Part shown: in pieces, positions 43,977 through 53,725 of the stretch
How positions within the stretch are numbered: the first letter of the stretch is position 1
Layout: every line of letters starts with the position of its first letter
Origin: JAGOGN01 sp036652735
Lineage (GTDB): Bacteria > Bacillota > Clostridia > Lachnospirales > Lachnospiraceae
Reading direction: 5' to 3'
Length of the DNA: 64,000 nucleotides
Assembly: GCA_036652735.1 (NCBI GenBank)
Contig: JAVVVI010000007.1
Location: 4,587 to 68,586, forward strand
The notes under the pieces: model-generated
Seen by the model: only the letters and a program-made list of their open reading frames with translations
What the model was told of the DNA's origin: nothing
Database searches by the model: none
Position numbers and translations under genes: made by a program

Positions 43977-45818
43977 ATGAAAGAAGGTAAGATTCGAAAG
44001 ATTTTATTTTATGTGCTGGCATTTTTGTCGGCACGACTAACGTATGCAGGGTGTTATACGTTTGCACCGGCAGTATTTGCAGCTTTGTTTCTGGAAAAGA
44101 TGAATCGCAAGGTTCTGCTTTTGGCAACAATTTGGGGACTGGCTATTTTTCTTCCGGTATGGGATGCAGTTCGTTACATTGCGATTATATTGGTAATGGC
44201 AGTCGTTCTGAAACTGGTGGAGTGTATAGCAAAACATCTGCGGACCTGGTGGGCTGCGTTGATTGGTGGAGCATCCTTGTTCCTAATTACCTTTTGCGGA
44301 GAACTCCTGAGTGTAAGGCTTGGAAGGGATTTATGGATGATCTCCATGGAGTCCCTACTTTTTATTGGTCTTATACGGGTGCTGAATCCAATTGTTCACA
44401 GGATTCTATGCTATAAGCGGCAGAAAGGGAAAAAATCAGCAAGTGTTGGGAATACCTATACCGGGAAATTAAGAGGTTATGCGTCTGCATACGAGAAGCT
44501 GTCAACTGCATTTTCCAGTGGGAATTTAAAAAAATCCGGATACAGTGGGGAAGAATTGGGAAAGATGCAGACAGAAGTTACCGGGAAAATATGTCTAAGC
44601 TGTGATATGGCAGGGGTATGTCTTACCTTGGATAATAATCCTATACGCAACAGCCTTACCGCGGTTTTTAAGGCCCTAACCAATAAAGAAGCGGATCTTA
44701 GTGCGGAGAAGGAGGCCATGGAGACTTATTGTGTACGCAGTCATGAACTGATGCAGGAAGCAGTTGCAGTTTTTGAAAAGACACGTTTAAATCATGCATG
44801 GTACAATCGATTGTTGGAAAACAGGGAGGCAATTGCGGCACAGTTGGATTCCATGGCATATGCAATTGGAGATTATGTCCATGAGTTAGAGGAAATTGGC
44901 AGCGAACAAAAACAACTTTTGTCCAATGTGGAATATCGATTAAAGGAACGGGGCGTTTGTGCAACCGGACTTAGACTCTTCAAAGTAAAGCGGGAACGAT
45001 TGATGCTCACGGGAAGATTATCGGTGCCAAAAGCAGGAAGTGTGTCCGTAAGGGATTGTGCAAAAGACGTATCCGATGGCTTAAGGGAAAAAATGATTCC
45101 TGCGAAGGACAGCAGGACTTTTTTAACCAGGGAACCGATCGAACTTACCTTTGAACAGGAACCCCATTTTAAAATATTCAGCGGTGTCGTAAAAAAAGCC
45201 AGAGATGGGGCAAGTGTATCCGGGGATAATTTTACATTGCTGGATTTACCGGATGCAACCCAGGTCATAGGAATCTCAGATGGTATGGGGTGCGGAAGTC
45301 AGGCGTGCAAAGAAAGCGAACTGGTGCTGGATTTGCTGGAAGGATTTTTAGAAGCCGGATTTGAGAGTGAGGTAGCTTTAAAAATGATGAATTCCGCAAT
45401 GGTGATTCATGGGGGAGAGGAAAGCTTTTCAACGGTAGATTTATGCAGTGTGAATTTATTTAGCGGGGTTGCAAGATTTTATAAAGTAGGGGCGGCACCT
45501 TCTTTTATTCTCCATGATGGAAAAACACAGATCATTGTATCGGAAAGTCTTCCGGCCGGAGCATTTCAACATTTGGAAATTGACAGGGAAACAAAAAAAC
45601 TGTACCATGGAGATTATATGATACAACTATCGGATGGTGCATTGGATTATCTGCATACCGGCAATCCGGAAGAAACAATGGCAGAAATTATAGAGCATAC
45701 AAAAATTGGAAAACCATCACGAATGGCAGAAGATATTTTAGAAAAGGTCTTATTACATTCCAATGGTCAGTCACCGGATGACATTACAGTGCTTGTATCC
45801 GGCATATGGGAGAGATAA
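43977..45818 (+). CDS. spoIIE: Stage II sporulation protein E phosphatase
   Basis: 613 residues from ATG 43977 (GAAGGAGAGG before it). Bacillus SpoIIE is over 800 because it has ten membrane helices; here only about five or six fit in the first ~140 residues. The PP2C phosphatase domain at the C-terminus is complete: SGDNFTLL, GISDGMGCG, LSDGALDYLH, DDITVLV. It activates sigma-F in the forespore by dephosphorylating the anti-anti-sigma SpoIIAA and marks the polar septum. The promoter is the Spo0A type described at 43908. Confidence 0.93.
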   Translation: MKEGKIRKILFYVLAFLSARLTYAGCYTFAPAVFAALFLEKMNRKVLLLATIWGLAIFLPVWDAVRYIAIILVMAVVLKLVECIAKHLRTWWAALIGGASLFLITFCGELLSVRLGRDLWMISMESLLFIGLIRVLNPIVHRILCYKRQKGKKSASVGNTYTGKLRGYASAYEKLSTAFSSGNLKKSGYSGEELGKMQTEVTGKICLSCDMAGVCLTLDNNPIRNSLTAVFKALTNKEADLSAEKEAMETYCVRSHELMQEAVAVFEKTRLNHAWYNRLLENREAIAAQLDSMAYAIGDYVHELEEIGSEQKQLLSNVEYRLKERGVCATGLRLFKVKRERLMLTGRLSVPKAGSVSVRDCAKDVSDGLREKMIPAKDSRTFLTREPIELTFEQEPHFKIFSGVVKKARDGASVSGDNFTLLDLPDATQVIGISDGMGCGSQACKESELVLDLLEGFLEAGFESEVALKMMNSAMVIHGGEESFSTVDLCSVNLFSGVARFYKVGAAPSFILHDGKTQIIVSESLPAGAFQHLEIDRETKKLYHGDYMIQLSDGALDYLHTGNPEETMAEIIEHTKIGKPSRMAEDILEKVLLHSNGQSPDDITVLVSGIWER

Positions 45819-45819
45819 A

Positions 45820-47229
45820 ATGATTCAGCAGGTAAAAAAACTTATTGAGGAATATGAAATGATTCAAGAGGGAGACAAGGTTGTGCTTGGGGTATCCGGG
45901 GGAGCAGATTCGGTCTGTTTGCTTCGGGTACTGCTGGAACTGCGAGAAGAGCTGGATATTCAGCTTTATGTGGCACATATTGAACATGGAATACGGGGAG
46001 AGGCATCCCTTCAGGATGCAGAATTTGTAAAGCAGCTATGCCGAAGATTCTCCCTTCCCTTTTTCTTATATTCCTATCCGGTTTTAGAACTTGCAAAGGA
46101 AAAGAGAATCAGTGTAGAAGAAGCCGGACGACAGGTAAGATATAGTTCCTTTGAAGAGTTGGCCGAAAAAATTGGCGGTGGTAAAATTGCGGTAGCCCAT
46201 AATGGCAATGACGTTGCAGAAACCATGTTGTTTCATCTGGCTCGTGGAACCGGACTGCGGGGTCTTGCAGGTATTGCTCCGGTGAGAAATAATATTATAA
46301 GGCCATTACTTGAAGTTACCAGAGAAGAGATTCTTAATTATTTAGAGGAGATTCAGCAGGACTATTGTACGGATCAGACAAATGATATGGTAGACTATGC
46401 AAGAAATCGAATTCGTCATCAGGTACTTCCGGCACTGGAACAGATCAATGAGAAGGCAATCCCCCATATGATTCGCACAGGACGCTATGTGAGAGAGAAT
46501 CTTAAGGAACAGGATGAGATACTGAAACATTTTTGGAGGGAGTATGTCAGAGAAGAACAGGGAACCATAGAGATCTGTAATGAATTTTTTGAATGTAATG
46601 GTATCGGAATCCAAAGTGTGCTTGTGCAGGAAGCAATTTGCTATCAATCCGGACACAGAAAAGATATTTCCGCAGCACATATAGAAGCGGTGATTCATCT
46701 TTATCAGGGGCAAATTGGAAAAACAGTGGATTTGCCTTATGGAATGGAAGCATGCAGACAGTATGGAGGCATTCTGTTGGAAAAACACAGACACCCACAA
46801 GAAGAACAACCGACTCAGGAACCAATGGAGTTAAAGGTACCGGGTGTCACAAGATTATTAAATGGGAAAGTTATGGTAACAACCAAAATTCTGGAAGGAA
46901 AGGGAGATTTTGCCGAAATTCCTCGAAAAAAGTATACGAAATGGTTTGATTATGATATAATTAAAAATACTTTGCAGGTTCGTACCCGTGTTGCTGGAGA
47001 TTATTTAATAGTGGACGAAAATGGCGGAAGAAAAAAATTAAAAGAGTATCTGATTAATGAAAAAGTCCCCCAAAACCAACGGGAGCAGCAGTTGCTAATT
47101 GCAGAAGGAAGCCTGGTACATTGGGTGGTGGGACTACGAATTGGCGAAGATGCAAAAGTAAAGCAGGACACAAGAAAAATATTAGAAATACAAATAAACG
47201 GAGGCGAGGAATATGAGCGAGACAATTAG
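45820..47229 (+). CDS. tilS: tRNA(Ile)-lysidine synthetase
   Basis: 469 residues from ATG 45820, two bases after spoIIE. The PP-loop is VLGVSGGADSVCLLR; HIEHGIRGEASLQDAEF and HNGNDVAETMLFHLARGTGLRGLAGI follow, and the C-terminal TilS domain (FAEIPRKKYTKWFDYD) is present. It modifies C34 of tRNA-Ile so that AUA is read correctly. The ribosome site (GGGAGAGA) lies within the end of spoIIE, so the two are linked. Order spoIIE-tilS-hpt-ftsH matches Bacillus. Confidence 0.95.
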   Translation: MIQQVKKLIEEYEMIQEGDKVVLGVSGGADSVCLLRVLLELREELDIQLYVAHIEHGIRGEASLQDAEFVKQLCRRFSLPFFLYSYPVLELAKEKRISVEEAGRQVRYSSFEELAEKIGGGKIAVAHNGNDVAETMLFHLARGTGLRGLAGIAPVRNNIIRPLLEVTREEILNYLEEIQQDYCTDQTNDMVDYARNRIRHQVLPALEQINEKAIPHMIRTGRYVRENLKEQDEILKHFWREYVREEQGTIEICNEFFECNGIGIQSVLVQEAICYQSGHRKDISAAHIEAVIHLYQGQIGKTVDLPYGMEACRQYGGILLEKHRHPQEEQPTQEPMELKVPGVTRLLNGKVMVTTKILEGKGDFAEIPRKKYTKWFDYDIIKNTLQVRTRVAGDYLIVDENGGRKKLKEYLINEKVPQNQREQQLLIAEGSLVHWVVGLRIGEDAKVKQDTRKILEIQINGGEEYERDN

Positions 47230-47734
47230 CGTATTATTAGATGAAGAAAAAGTAAATGAGAGAATTATGGCTCTGGGAGCACAAATCAGTAAAGATTATG
47301 AAGGAAGAGAGATTCATTTGATTTGCGTTTTAAAAGGCGGCGTATTCTTTATGTGTGAACTGGCAAAGAGAATAACAGTTCCGGTATCCATGGATTTCAT
47401 GTCTGTATCCAGTTATGGAAGTGGAACAAAGTCCAGTGGAATTGTGAAAATAGTAAAAGATTTAGATGAGTCCATTGAAGGAAAAGAGGTTCTGGTTGTT
47501 GAAGATATAATTGATTCAGGTCGAACCCTGAGTTATTTGCTGGAAAATCTGCGCAATAGAAAACCGGCAAGCTTACAACTTTGTACACTATTGGATAAAC
47601 CGGATCGAAGAGTTGCACCGGTGGAGGTTCATTATACCGGATTTGAGATACCGGATGAATTTGTAGTAGGATATGGTTTGGATTATGCACAGAAGTATCG
47701 GAATCTTCCATATATTGGAATAGTACATCTGTAG
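47213..47734 (+). CDS. hpt: Hypoxanthine phosphoribosyltransferase
   Basis: 173 residues. The PRPP-binding motif is VLVVEDIIDSGRTLS, and GGVFFMCELAKRI and VGYGLDYAQKYRNLPYIG are also conserved. It salvages hypoxanthine and guanine. The ATG overlaps tilS by 17 bases, with AACGGAGGCGAGG as ribosome site inside tilS. Confidence 0.95.
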   Translation: MSETISVLLDEEKVNERIMALGAQISKDYEGREIHLICVLKGGVFFMCELAKRITVPVSMDFMSVSSYGSGTKSSGIVKIVKDLDESIEGKEVLVVEDIIDSGRTLSYLLENLRNRKPASLQLCTLLDKPDRRVAPVEVHYTGFEIPDEFVVGYGLDYAQKYRNLPYIGIVHL

Positions 47735-47760
47735 TCATATGAAAGAAGGAGGATTTCAAC

Positions 47761-49605
47761 TTGAAGAAGAGAATGAGAGGATTTGCGGTATATTTTGTGC
47801 TGGTAATTGCCATTGTTATGATTTGGTATTTTTTTGATGTAAAAAGTAACCAGGACAGTGCATATACCCGTGAACAGTTTATAGAAGCCCTGGATAGTGG
47901 ACAGGTACTGGGAGTGGAAATTAGTCAAAGCAGAGATGTTCCAACCGGAACCCTGCTGATTTCTGTTAAAGAAAAAAATGAAGAAGAAAAAGAGACCGTA
48001 GTAGTAAAGGAATTGTATGTATCGGATGTAAATGAAGCGCAGAAGCTAATGGATGAGCATGGGTATATCACCTATACCATTGACGAGGTACCGGCAGAGA
48101 GCTTTTTAAAGGATTTGTTGCCGCTTCTGTTGGTATTTGCAGCGATTTTTATATTATTTATTATCTTATTAAATAACCAGGCTGCCAGTGGTGGCGGTGG
48201 AAATAACAAAATGATGAATTTTGGTAAGAGCCGTGCAAAAATGGCTGTTGATGAAGAGGGAAAGGTGACCTTTAGCGGGGTGGCAGGATTAAAGGAAGAG
48301 AAGGAAGAGCTGGCTGAGATAGTAGATTTTCTGAAATCACCTAAAAAATATACACTGCTTGGAGCAAGAATTCCCAAAGGCGTTCTTCTCGTGGGCCCTC
48401 CGGGAACAGGAAAAACATTGTTGGCAAAGGCAATTGCAGGAGAGGCAGCAGTTCCATTTTTTTCCATATCCGGTTCGGATTTTGTGGAAATGTTTGTAGG
48501 AGTAGGTGCTTCCAGGGTAAGGGATTTATTTGCGGAAGCCAAGAAGAATGCTCCTTGTATTATATTTATAGATGAAATAGACGCTGTAGCAAGACGCAGG
48601 GGAACCGGAATGGGCGGCGGTCATGATGAGAGAGAACAGACATTAAATCAGTTATTGGTTGAGATGGATGGATTTGGAGCCAATGAAGGAATTATTGTAA
48701 TGGCAGCAACGAACCGTGTGGATATCCTGGATCCGGCAATTTTAAGACCTGGAAGATTTGATCGAAAAGTGCATGTTGGCCGACCGGATGTGCGTGGAAG
48801 AGAAGAGATTCTTCAGGTGCATGTAAAAAATAAGCCATTGGGCGAAGATGTGAATTTGGAGCAGATTGCCAGAACAACAGCCGGATTTACAGGTGCGGAT
48901 CTGGAAAACCTAATGAACGAAGCGGCCATTCAGGCAGCCAAAGATGATCGGGCTTATATTATGCAGGAAGATATTAAACGTTCCTTTGTTAAGATTGGAT
49001 TGGGTACAGAAAAGAAAAGTAAGATTATCTCAGAAAAAGAGAGAAAAATCACCGCATATCATGAAGCAGGTCATGCAATTTTATTTCATGTCCTTCCGGA
49101 TGTGGGACCGGTATATTCTGTCTCCATTATTCCAACCGGTACAGGTGCCGCAGGGTACACTATGCCATTACCGGAAAACGATGAAATGTTCCAGACAAAG
49201 GGAAGAATGTTACAGGATATTGTGGTAAGTCTTGGAGGAAGAGTGGCAGAGGAATTAATCTTCGATGATATTACTACGGGAGCATCCCAGGATATAAAAC
49301 AGGCAACTCAGGTGGCAAAATCCATGGTTACAAAGTATGGAATGAGTGATAATATAGGATTAATCTGCTATGGTGAAGATGAAGATGAGGTCTTTATTGG
49401 ACGGGACCTTGCTCATGCCAGGGGATATGGAGAAGAAGTTGCAGGAGCCATAGATCAGGAAATAAAACGAATCATAGATGAAAGTTACCAGAAGGCAAAA
49501 AAAATAATTACGGAGAATATGGATGCACTACAGCGATGTGCAGCATTGCTTCTTGAGAAAGAAAAGATTTCCAGGGAAGAGTTCGAAGCGTTATTTGAAG
49601 TGTAG
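47761..49605 (+). CDS. ftsH: ATP-dependent zinc metalloprotease FtsH
   Basis: 614 residues from TTG 47761, behind a perfect AGAAGGAGG. Two N-terminal membrane helices ([19 protein letters not shown] and [19 protein letters not shown]) enclose an outer loop. The AAA+ domain has GPPGTGKT and the DEIDAVAR Walker B; the zinc site is HEAGH with a downstream aspartate. It degrades membrane and regulatory proteins, and in Bacillus affects sporulation. No clear terminator of its own is seen before the next hairpin at 49757. Confidence 0.96.
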   Translation: MKKRMRGFAVYFVLVIAIVMIWYFFDVKSNQDSAYTREQFIEALDSGQVLGVEISQSRDVPTGTLLISVKEKNEEEKETVVVKELYVSDVNEAQKLMDEHGYITYTIDEVPAESFLKDLLPLLLVFAAIFILFIILLNNQAASGGGGNNKMMNFGKSRAKMAVDEEGKVTFSGVAGLKEEKEELAEIVDFLKSPKKYTLLGARIPKGVLLVGPPGTGKTLLAKAIAGEAAVPFFSISGSDFVEMFVGVGASRVRDLFAEAKKNAPCIIFIDEIDAVARRRGTGMGGGHDEREQTLNQLLVEMDGFGANEGIIVMAATNRVDILDPAILRPGRFDRKVHVGRPDVRGREEILQVHVKNKPLGEDVNLEQIARTTAGFTGADLENLMNEAAIQAAKDDRAYIMQEDIKRSFVKIGLGTEKKSKIISEKERKITAYHEAGHAILFHVLPDVGPVYSVSIIPTGTGAAGYTMPLPENDEMFQTKGRMLQDIVVSLGGRVAEELIFDDITTGASQDIKQATQVAKSMVTKYGMSDNIGLICYGEDEDEVFIGRDLAHARGYGEEVAGAIDQEIKRIIDESYQKAKKIITENMDALQRCAALLLEKEKISREEFEALFEV

Positions 49606-49678
49606 AAGACTTTGTGCATATTAACCAAAAAAAATAAAAGATTTTTGTGAAGTTTGTGTACACTTGCAAAAAAAAAAG

Positions 49679-49787
49679 TGATATAATAGCTTTTGTAACC
49701 CCCCAAATACATTATACTATTTTTACTACACCCCATAGTAAAAATACCTTCTCCTAAAAAGACAGCCCCTTATGGCTGTCTTTTTTA
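49679..49787 (+). ncRNA. Candidate C-rich small RNA after ftsH
   Basis: An extended -10, TGATATAAT (49679-49687), would start a transcript near 49694 that ends at the terminator at 49757-49787, so about 93 bases. No gene follows on this strand. The RNA has C-rich unpaired stretches: ACCCCCCAA (49698-49706), and a loop CACCCCA (49729-49735) on a perfect 11-bp stem (TATTTTTACTA with TAGTAAAAATA, 49718-49746). CCTTCTCCT follows. C-rich loops that bind ribosome sites are known in Gram-positive small RNAs. No -35 is seen, so it could instead be the ftsH 3' end. Confidence 0.5.
49757..49787. terminator. Bidirectional terminator
   Basis: GACAGCC (49761-49767) and GGCTGTC (49774-49780) with A and T runs on both sides. 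It can end ftsH and the candidate small RNA rightward, and the PAS-GGDEF gene leftward. Confidence 0.85.
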
Positions 49788-49806
49788 CTGCATAGGAAAA
49801 GATAGG

Positions 49807-51609
49807 TTAGCAGGGCATTCCATCATAATAGAGGGCGAATCGATTGCGTCCCTGTTCTTTTGCCACATAGAGTGCAGCATCGGAATGGCGGTAAAGTTCA
49901 TTGAAACAATGGCCATGGGAATGATAAAGTGCAACCCCGATACTAATGGTTACTCCGTAACTTTCCCCATTGAATTCATAGACGTCTGAGACATAATTGC
50001 ATATTTCCTGAGATTTTTGAAGGATCACCATCTCAGAGGGAATATGTTTCATAAAGACCACAAATTCATCACCGCCAATACGGCCGAAGATATCATTACT
50101 TCGAAAGAGAGAACGTATCTTAGTAGCGGTCTGGGCGAGAACCGTATCCCCAAAGGTATGTCCAAAGGTATCATTGATCTCCTTAAAATGGTCCAAATCA
50201 ATAATAAAAAAGGCGTGTGTAGAACTTTGAGCCTCTGGTGTGCCAAGAAATTCATCAACTTTTTCGGAAGTTATATTTTTGGTATAGAAGCCGGTTAAGG
50301 CATCGTGCTGAGAGCGGTAAATAAGAGCAAGTTCCTGTTCCTTTTCTTCATGTATGTCCTCGATATAGACATAACAAAGCAGATCTTCTTCCTGGGTATC
50401 TTTAAAAATCTGCATGGTACAGCGAAACCAGTGATAAGTTCCATTTATATCCATTTTACGATAATCCTGTTTCAATTCTGTATCCTGATGGGCATAGGAG
50501 TATCGGATATTATCTAAGGAAATAAGATAGGCAATCGTAGCCTTATCCAACGGGTGAATCAATGCCAGAATGGAGGGGTCAATACTGCCGGTATAATAGT
50601 CACCATGAAAGATATCATAGCGTCCATTTAAGTTATCCTGCAGCAGTTGGATTGTTTTTTTCGATACATTAATTTGATATACAAGGGATGATTTTGAAAC
50701 AATCAGTTCATATTGCATATGTTCGGCGGCAAGACGCATTTCATTATTTTTCCGTTCATTGATATTGGAGATATAAGTGCGCATATGAATATCCTGGTTA
50801 AGGGTGTCCTGGATAAGATTGATTCGAATCTCATACCACTCATAAACAGAGGAAGGAGTCTTTTTGCGATATTCAAATGTAAGAATACGGGTGCCTTGCT
50901 CAAAGGAATGTAAGAGGAAGTCCTTGCTTTGGTGTTGAAGAAAAACATCCATATCCTCCGGATGAATATAGTGCTGAGCAATATGTGTAAGAAGTTCAGA
51001 AAACGTGGAAATAGAACCAAGATGAATATTCCTGGCCCATTGAGGCTCAAAATCAAGTAATTTATCATGGGTAATATTTGCTTCGTAGATGAAATTCAAG
51101 TCCGAGGCAATTAAATCAGCATATTTTTTTTCATGATAAAAACTGACTTGTTCTGTAATATCCTTACGTACACCAACAGCATAGACGGGCTCGCCCTCAT
51201 CATTATAGAGGGTGACCATTTGTAGAGCAAGGGTACGCTCTGCACCGGACTGGGTTGTTGCAAAAATGATAGTGGAAGCGGTGGGTTCACCCAGATCAAT
51301 GCGTTGATAAAGGTCCCGAATGGCCTGTTTGCTTCGTTCTGCAATAATGCCTGAATTAAGAACTTCTTCCACGCCATTTGTTAGGATTCCGGGCATTCCA
51401 AAGAGTTCATAATCTTTTGGGTGAGTAATAATTTTCTTTGTCTTAATATTATAATCAAAAATAGTAATATCCGAAAAACGAATGGCAATTTCAGTCCGCT
51501 TCTGGCTCATCTTAAGTTCTGATTCTGTTTCTTTCAACTTTGCTTTCAGAAGTGCAATTTCTTCACAGAGGGAGTCGAAATCCTCATGGGGAGCATTTAT
51601 TGTATCCAT
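49807..51609 (-). CDS. PAS-GGDEF diguanylate cyclase
   Basis: 600 residues from ATG 51609, behind AAAAAAGGAACGG; an ATG 33 bases further up has no ribosome site. A short coiled coil (LLKAKLKETESELKMSQKR) precedes two or three PAS-like sensor regions, and the last 170 residues are a GGDEF domain with GGDEF (RIGGDEFVVFM) and an inhibitory R-x-x-D (RSND) five residues before it. No membrane helix is seen, so the protein is likely cytoplasmic and senses a small ligand, redox state or light through its PAS domains. It should make cyclic di-GMP. Confidence 0.87.
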   Translation of the reverse strand: MDTINAPHEDFDSLCEEIALLKAKLKETESELKMSQKRTEIAIRFSDITIFDYNIKTKKIITHPKDYELFGMPGILTNGVEEVLNSGIIAERSKQAIRDLYQRIDLGEPTASTIIFATTQSGAERTLALQMVTLYNDEGEPVYAVGVRKDITEQVSFYHEKKYADLIASDLNFIYEANITHDKLLDFEPQWARNIHLGSISTFSELLTHIAQHYIHPEDMDVFLQHQSKDFLLHSFEQGTRILTFEYRKKTPSSVYEWYEIRINLIQDTLNQDIHMRTYISNINERKNNEMRLAAEHMQYELIVSKSSLVYQINVSKKTIQLLQDNLNGRYDIFHGDYYTGSIDPSILALIHPLDKATIAYLISLDNIRYSYAHQDTELKQDYRKMDINGTYHWFRCTMQIFKDTQEEDLLCYVYIEDIHEEKEQELALIYRSQHDALTGFYTKNITSEKVDEFLGTPEAQSSTHAFFIIDLDHFKEINDTFGHTFGDTVLAQTATKIRSLFRSNDIFGRIGGDEFVVFMKHIPSEMVILQKSQEICNYVSDVYEFNGESYGVTISIGVALYHSHGHCFNELYRHSDAALYVAKEQGRNRFALYYDGMPC

Positions 51610-51655
51610 AATATTCACCGTTCCTTTTTTCACGAGTCCCATTAATTCTCACTTA

Positions 51656-51684
51656 AGTATAATCGTACTTGTGAACAACTTCAA
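51656..51684 (-). promoter_or_regulatory. Promoter of the PAS-GGDEF gene
   Basis: On the minus strand TTGAAG (plus 51679-51684), 17 bases, TATACT (51656-51661). Confidence 0.6.
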
Positions 51685-51753
51685 GGGTTTCTTTTACATA
51701 AAATTGTCCAAATGAATGGAGAAAAGTGGCAGGTACCGGCCGGTTATTTTATT

Positions 51754-51781
51754 CACCTCCTGACGGACGTCACATATAGTA
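51754..51781 (+). promoter_or_regulatory. Possible sigma-K promoter of asnB
   Basis: CACC (51754-51757), 15 bases, CATATAGTA (51773-51781), against the Bacillus sigma-K pattern of mACm, about 16 bases, CATAnnnTA. The spoVFA promoter has the same two elements. Nearby palindromes are ACCGGCCGGT (51735-51744) and TGACG-GA-CGTCA (51761-51772). Confidence 0.45.
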
Positions 51782-51810
51782 TTATGTAGAAGTAAAATGA
51801 GGTGATGTAA

Positions 51811-53664
51811 ATGTGTGGAATAGCTGGAATGTGCGACTTTACGGGCAATTATTTAGGTAGAAAACACAGCGCGAAAGCCGTACTGGATACAATGAAGGCA
51901 ACATTAAGACGCCGAGGACCGGATGAAGAAGGAACCTATATTGGCCCTTATGTGGGGCTTGCACATGGAAGACTTGCGGTAATTGACCCGGAGGGCGGAA
52001 AACAGCCAATGGCAAGGATCGTTGGGGGATACGAATATGCAATTACTTATAATGGGGAGTTGTATAATACAGAAAAGATTCGCAACAGGTTAAAGAAAAA
52101 AGGGTATGAATTTTCCACCGCCTCCGACACGGAAGTGGTGCTTTTGGCATATGTGGAATATGGAAGAGGATGTGTAGAGCAGTTCAATGGAATCTTTGCA
52201 TTCGCAATTTGGGATTCCTACCATAGAGGTCTTTTTTTATGCCGGGATCGATTTGGGGTGAAACCGTTATTTTACATGGAAAAAGGGGCCGGTCTTATTT
52301 TTGGATCAGAGATTAAGACTCTGCTTGCCTATCCACAGACAAAAGCAGTAATTGACAAGAATGGACTCTGCGAATTATTTGGACTTGGACCGGCACGCAG
52401 CCCGGGATGCGGAGTATTTCAAGGAATTAAGGAGATTCCGCCGGGGTATATGCTATACATGGATTCCACAGGGTACGGTGTGGACTGTTATTTTCGTTTA
52501 GAGGCAGAAGAACATCTGGAATCCTATGAGGATACGGTTGCTCACACAAGAGCACTTTTATTTGATGCGATACATGGTCAGCTGGTATCGGATGTTCCGC
52601 TCTGTACATTGCTTTCCGGAGGTCTGGACTCCAGCATTGTGACAGCGGTTGCGGCACAGGAACTGAAGTTAAAGGGAACCATTCTGGATACCTATTCCTT
52701 TGATTACACAGAAAACAGTAAATATTTTACGGGAAGCAGTTTTCAGCCGGATGAGGATCGCCCTTATGTAGACTTATGCGTAAAGGAACTGGGGACAAAC
52801 CACACATACCTGGAGTGCAGTCCCAAAGAGTTAGTAGAGAACCTATTTCTGGCAGTAGATGCCAAGGATTTACCGGGCATGGCGGATGTGGATTCTTCGT
52901 TGTTACAGTTTGCCAGAGAAATGAAAAAAAATCATACCGTATCCTTGTCAGGGGAGTGCGCAGATGAAATCTTCGGAGGTTATCCCTGGTTTCAGGATGA
53001 GACTCTTATTCGTGATGAAGTCTTTCCCTGGTCCAAAAATCTGGAATTCAGAAAAGAGATTATTGCCAGGGACATTTTGCCCGGTCTTGGAATAGAGGAG
53101 TATGTAAAGAACTGTTATGATGAAACCATGAAGAACGTCCGCATTCTCCAAGGGGAATCGGAGAGCCGGATAGGGGAACGAAAGATGAGTTATCTGAATA
53201 CCGCTTGGTTTATGACAACGCTTTTAGACCGTAAGGACCGAATGACAATGTATAGTGGGCTTGAGGTAAGGGTTCCCTTTGCAGATCATCGTCTGGTTCA
53301 ATATCTGTATAATGTTCCCTGGGAATATAAATACCATAACAATCAGGTTAAGGGACTTTTAAAGGACGCAGCGGGACTTATGCTGCCAAGAGAGATTCTG
53401 GAACGAAAAAAATGCCCGTATCCAAAGACCTACCATCCGGAATATGGAAATCAGGTGAGCGAACTGATGGGTACGATTCTACGGTCAAAAGACGAACCAA
53501 TACTGGAACTTGTCAATCGAGAAGCATTATTGCATTTAACAGAAGAAAAAGCGGGATTTGGAAGACCATGGTTTGGACAGTTAATGGAAGTTCCACAACT
53601 ATTTGCTTATATCATACAAATGAATTATTGGTTAAAAAAATATAATATAACAATCAGACGATAG
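51811..53664 (+). CDS. asnB: Asparagine synthetase (glutamine-hydrolysing), possibly sporulation-linked
   Basis: 617 residues. Cys2 (MCGIAGMCDF) is the glutaminase nucleophile. The synthetase half has the PP-loop LLSGGLDSSIVTAV and LSGECADEIFGGYPW. It makes asparagine from aspartate using glutamine. GAGGTGATG precedes the ATG. Bacillus has a sporulation-specific relative (AsnO). Here the gene converges on the dipicolinate synthase genes, and both have sigma-K-like promoters. That this is the sporulation form is an inference. Confidence 0.93.
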   Translation: MCGIAGMCDFTGNYLGRKHSAKAVLDTMKATLRRRGPDEEGTYIGPYVGLAHGRLAVIDPEGGKQPMARIVGGYEYAITYNGELYNTEKIRNRLKKKGYEFSTASDTEVVLLAYVEYGRGCVEQFNGIFAFAIWDSYHRGLFLCRDRFGVKPLFYMEKGAGLIFGSEIKTLLAYPQTKAVIDKNGLCELFGLGPARSPGCGVFQGIKEIPPGYMLYMDSTGYGVDCYFRLEAEEHLESYEDTVAHTRALLFDAIHGQLVSDVPLCTLLSGGLDSSIVTAVAAQELKLKGTILDTYSFDYTENSKYFTGSSFQPDEDRPYVDLCVKELGTNHTYLECSPKELVENLFLAVDAKDLPGMADVDSSLLQFAREMKKNHTVSLSGECADEIFGGYPWFQDETLIRDEVFPWSKNLEFRKEIIARDILPGLGIEEYVKNCYDETMKNVRILQGESESRIGERKMSYLNTAWFMTTLLDRKDRMTMYSGLEVRVPFADHRLVQYLYNVPWEYKYHNNQVKGLLKDAAGLMLPREILERKKCPYPKTYHPEYGNQVSELMGTILRSKDEPILELVNREALLHLTEEKAGFGRPWFGQLMEVPQLFAYIIQMNYWLKKYNITIRR

Positions 53665-53667
53665 CAT

Positions 53668-53705
53668 AAAAAGAATGCGGTCCTTCAAGGGCTGCATTCT
53701 TTTTA
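53668..53705. terminator. Bidirectional terminator between asnB and spoVFB
   Basis: AAAAAGAATGCGGTCC and GGGCTGCATTCTTTTT pair with small mismatches around TTCAA, with A and T runs outside. Confidence 0.75.
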
Positions 53706-53725
53706 CAAAATCAGGTAAAACGTAA

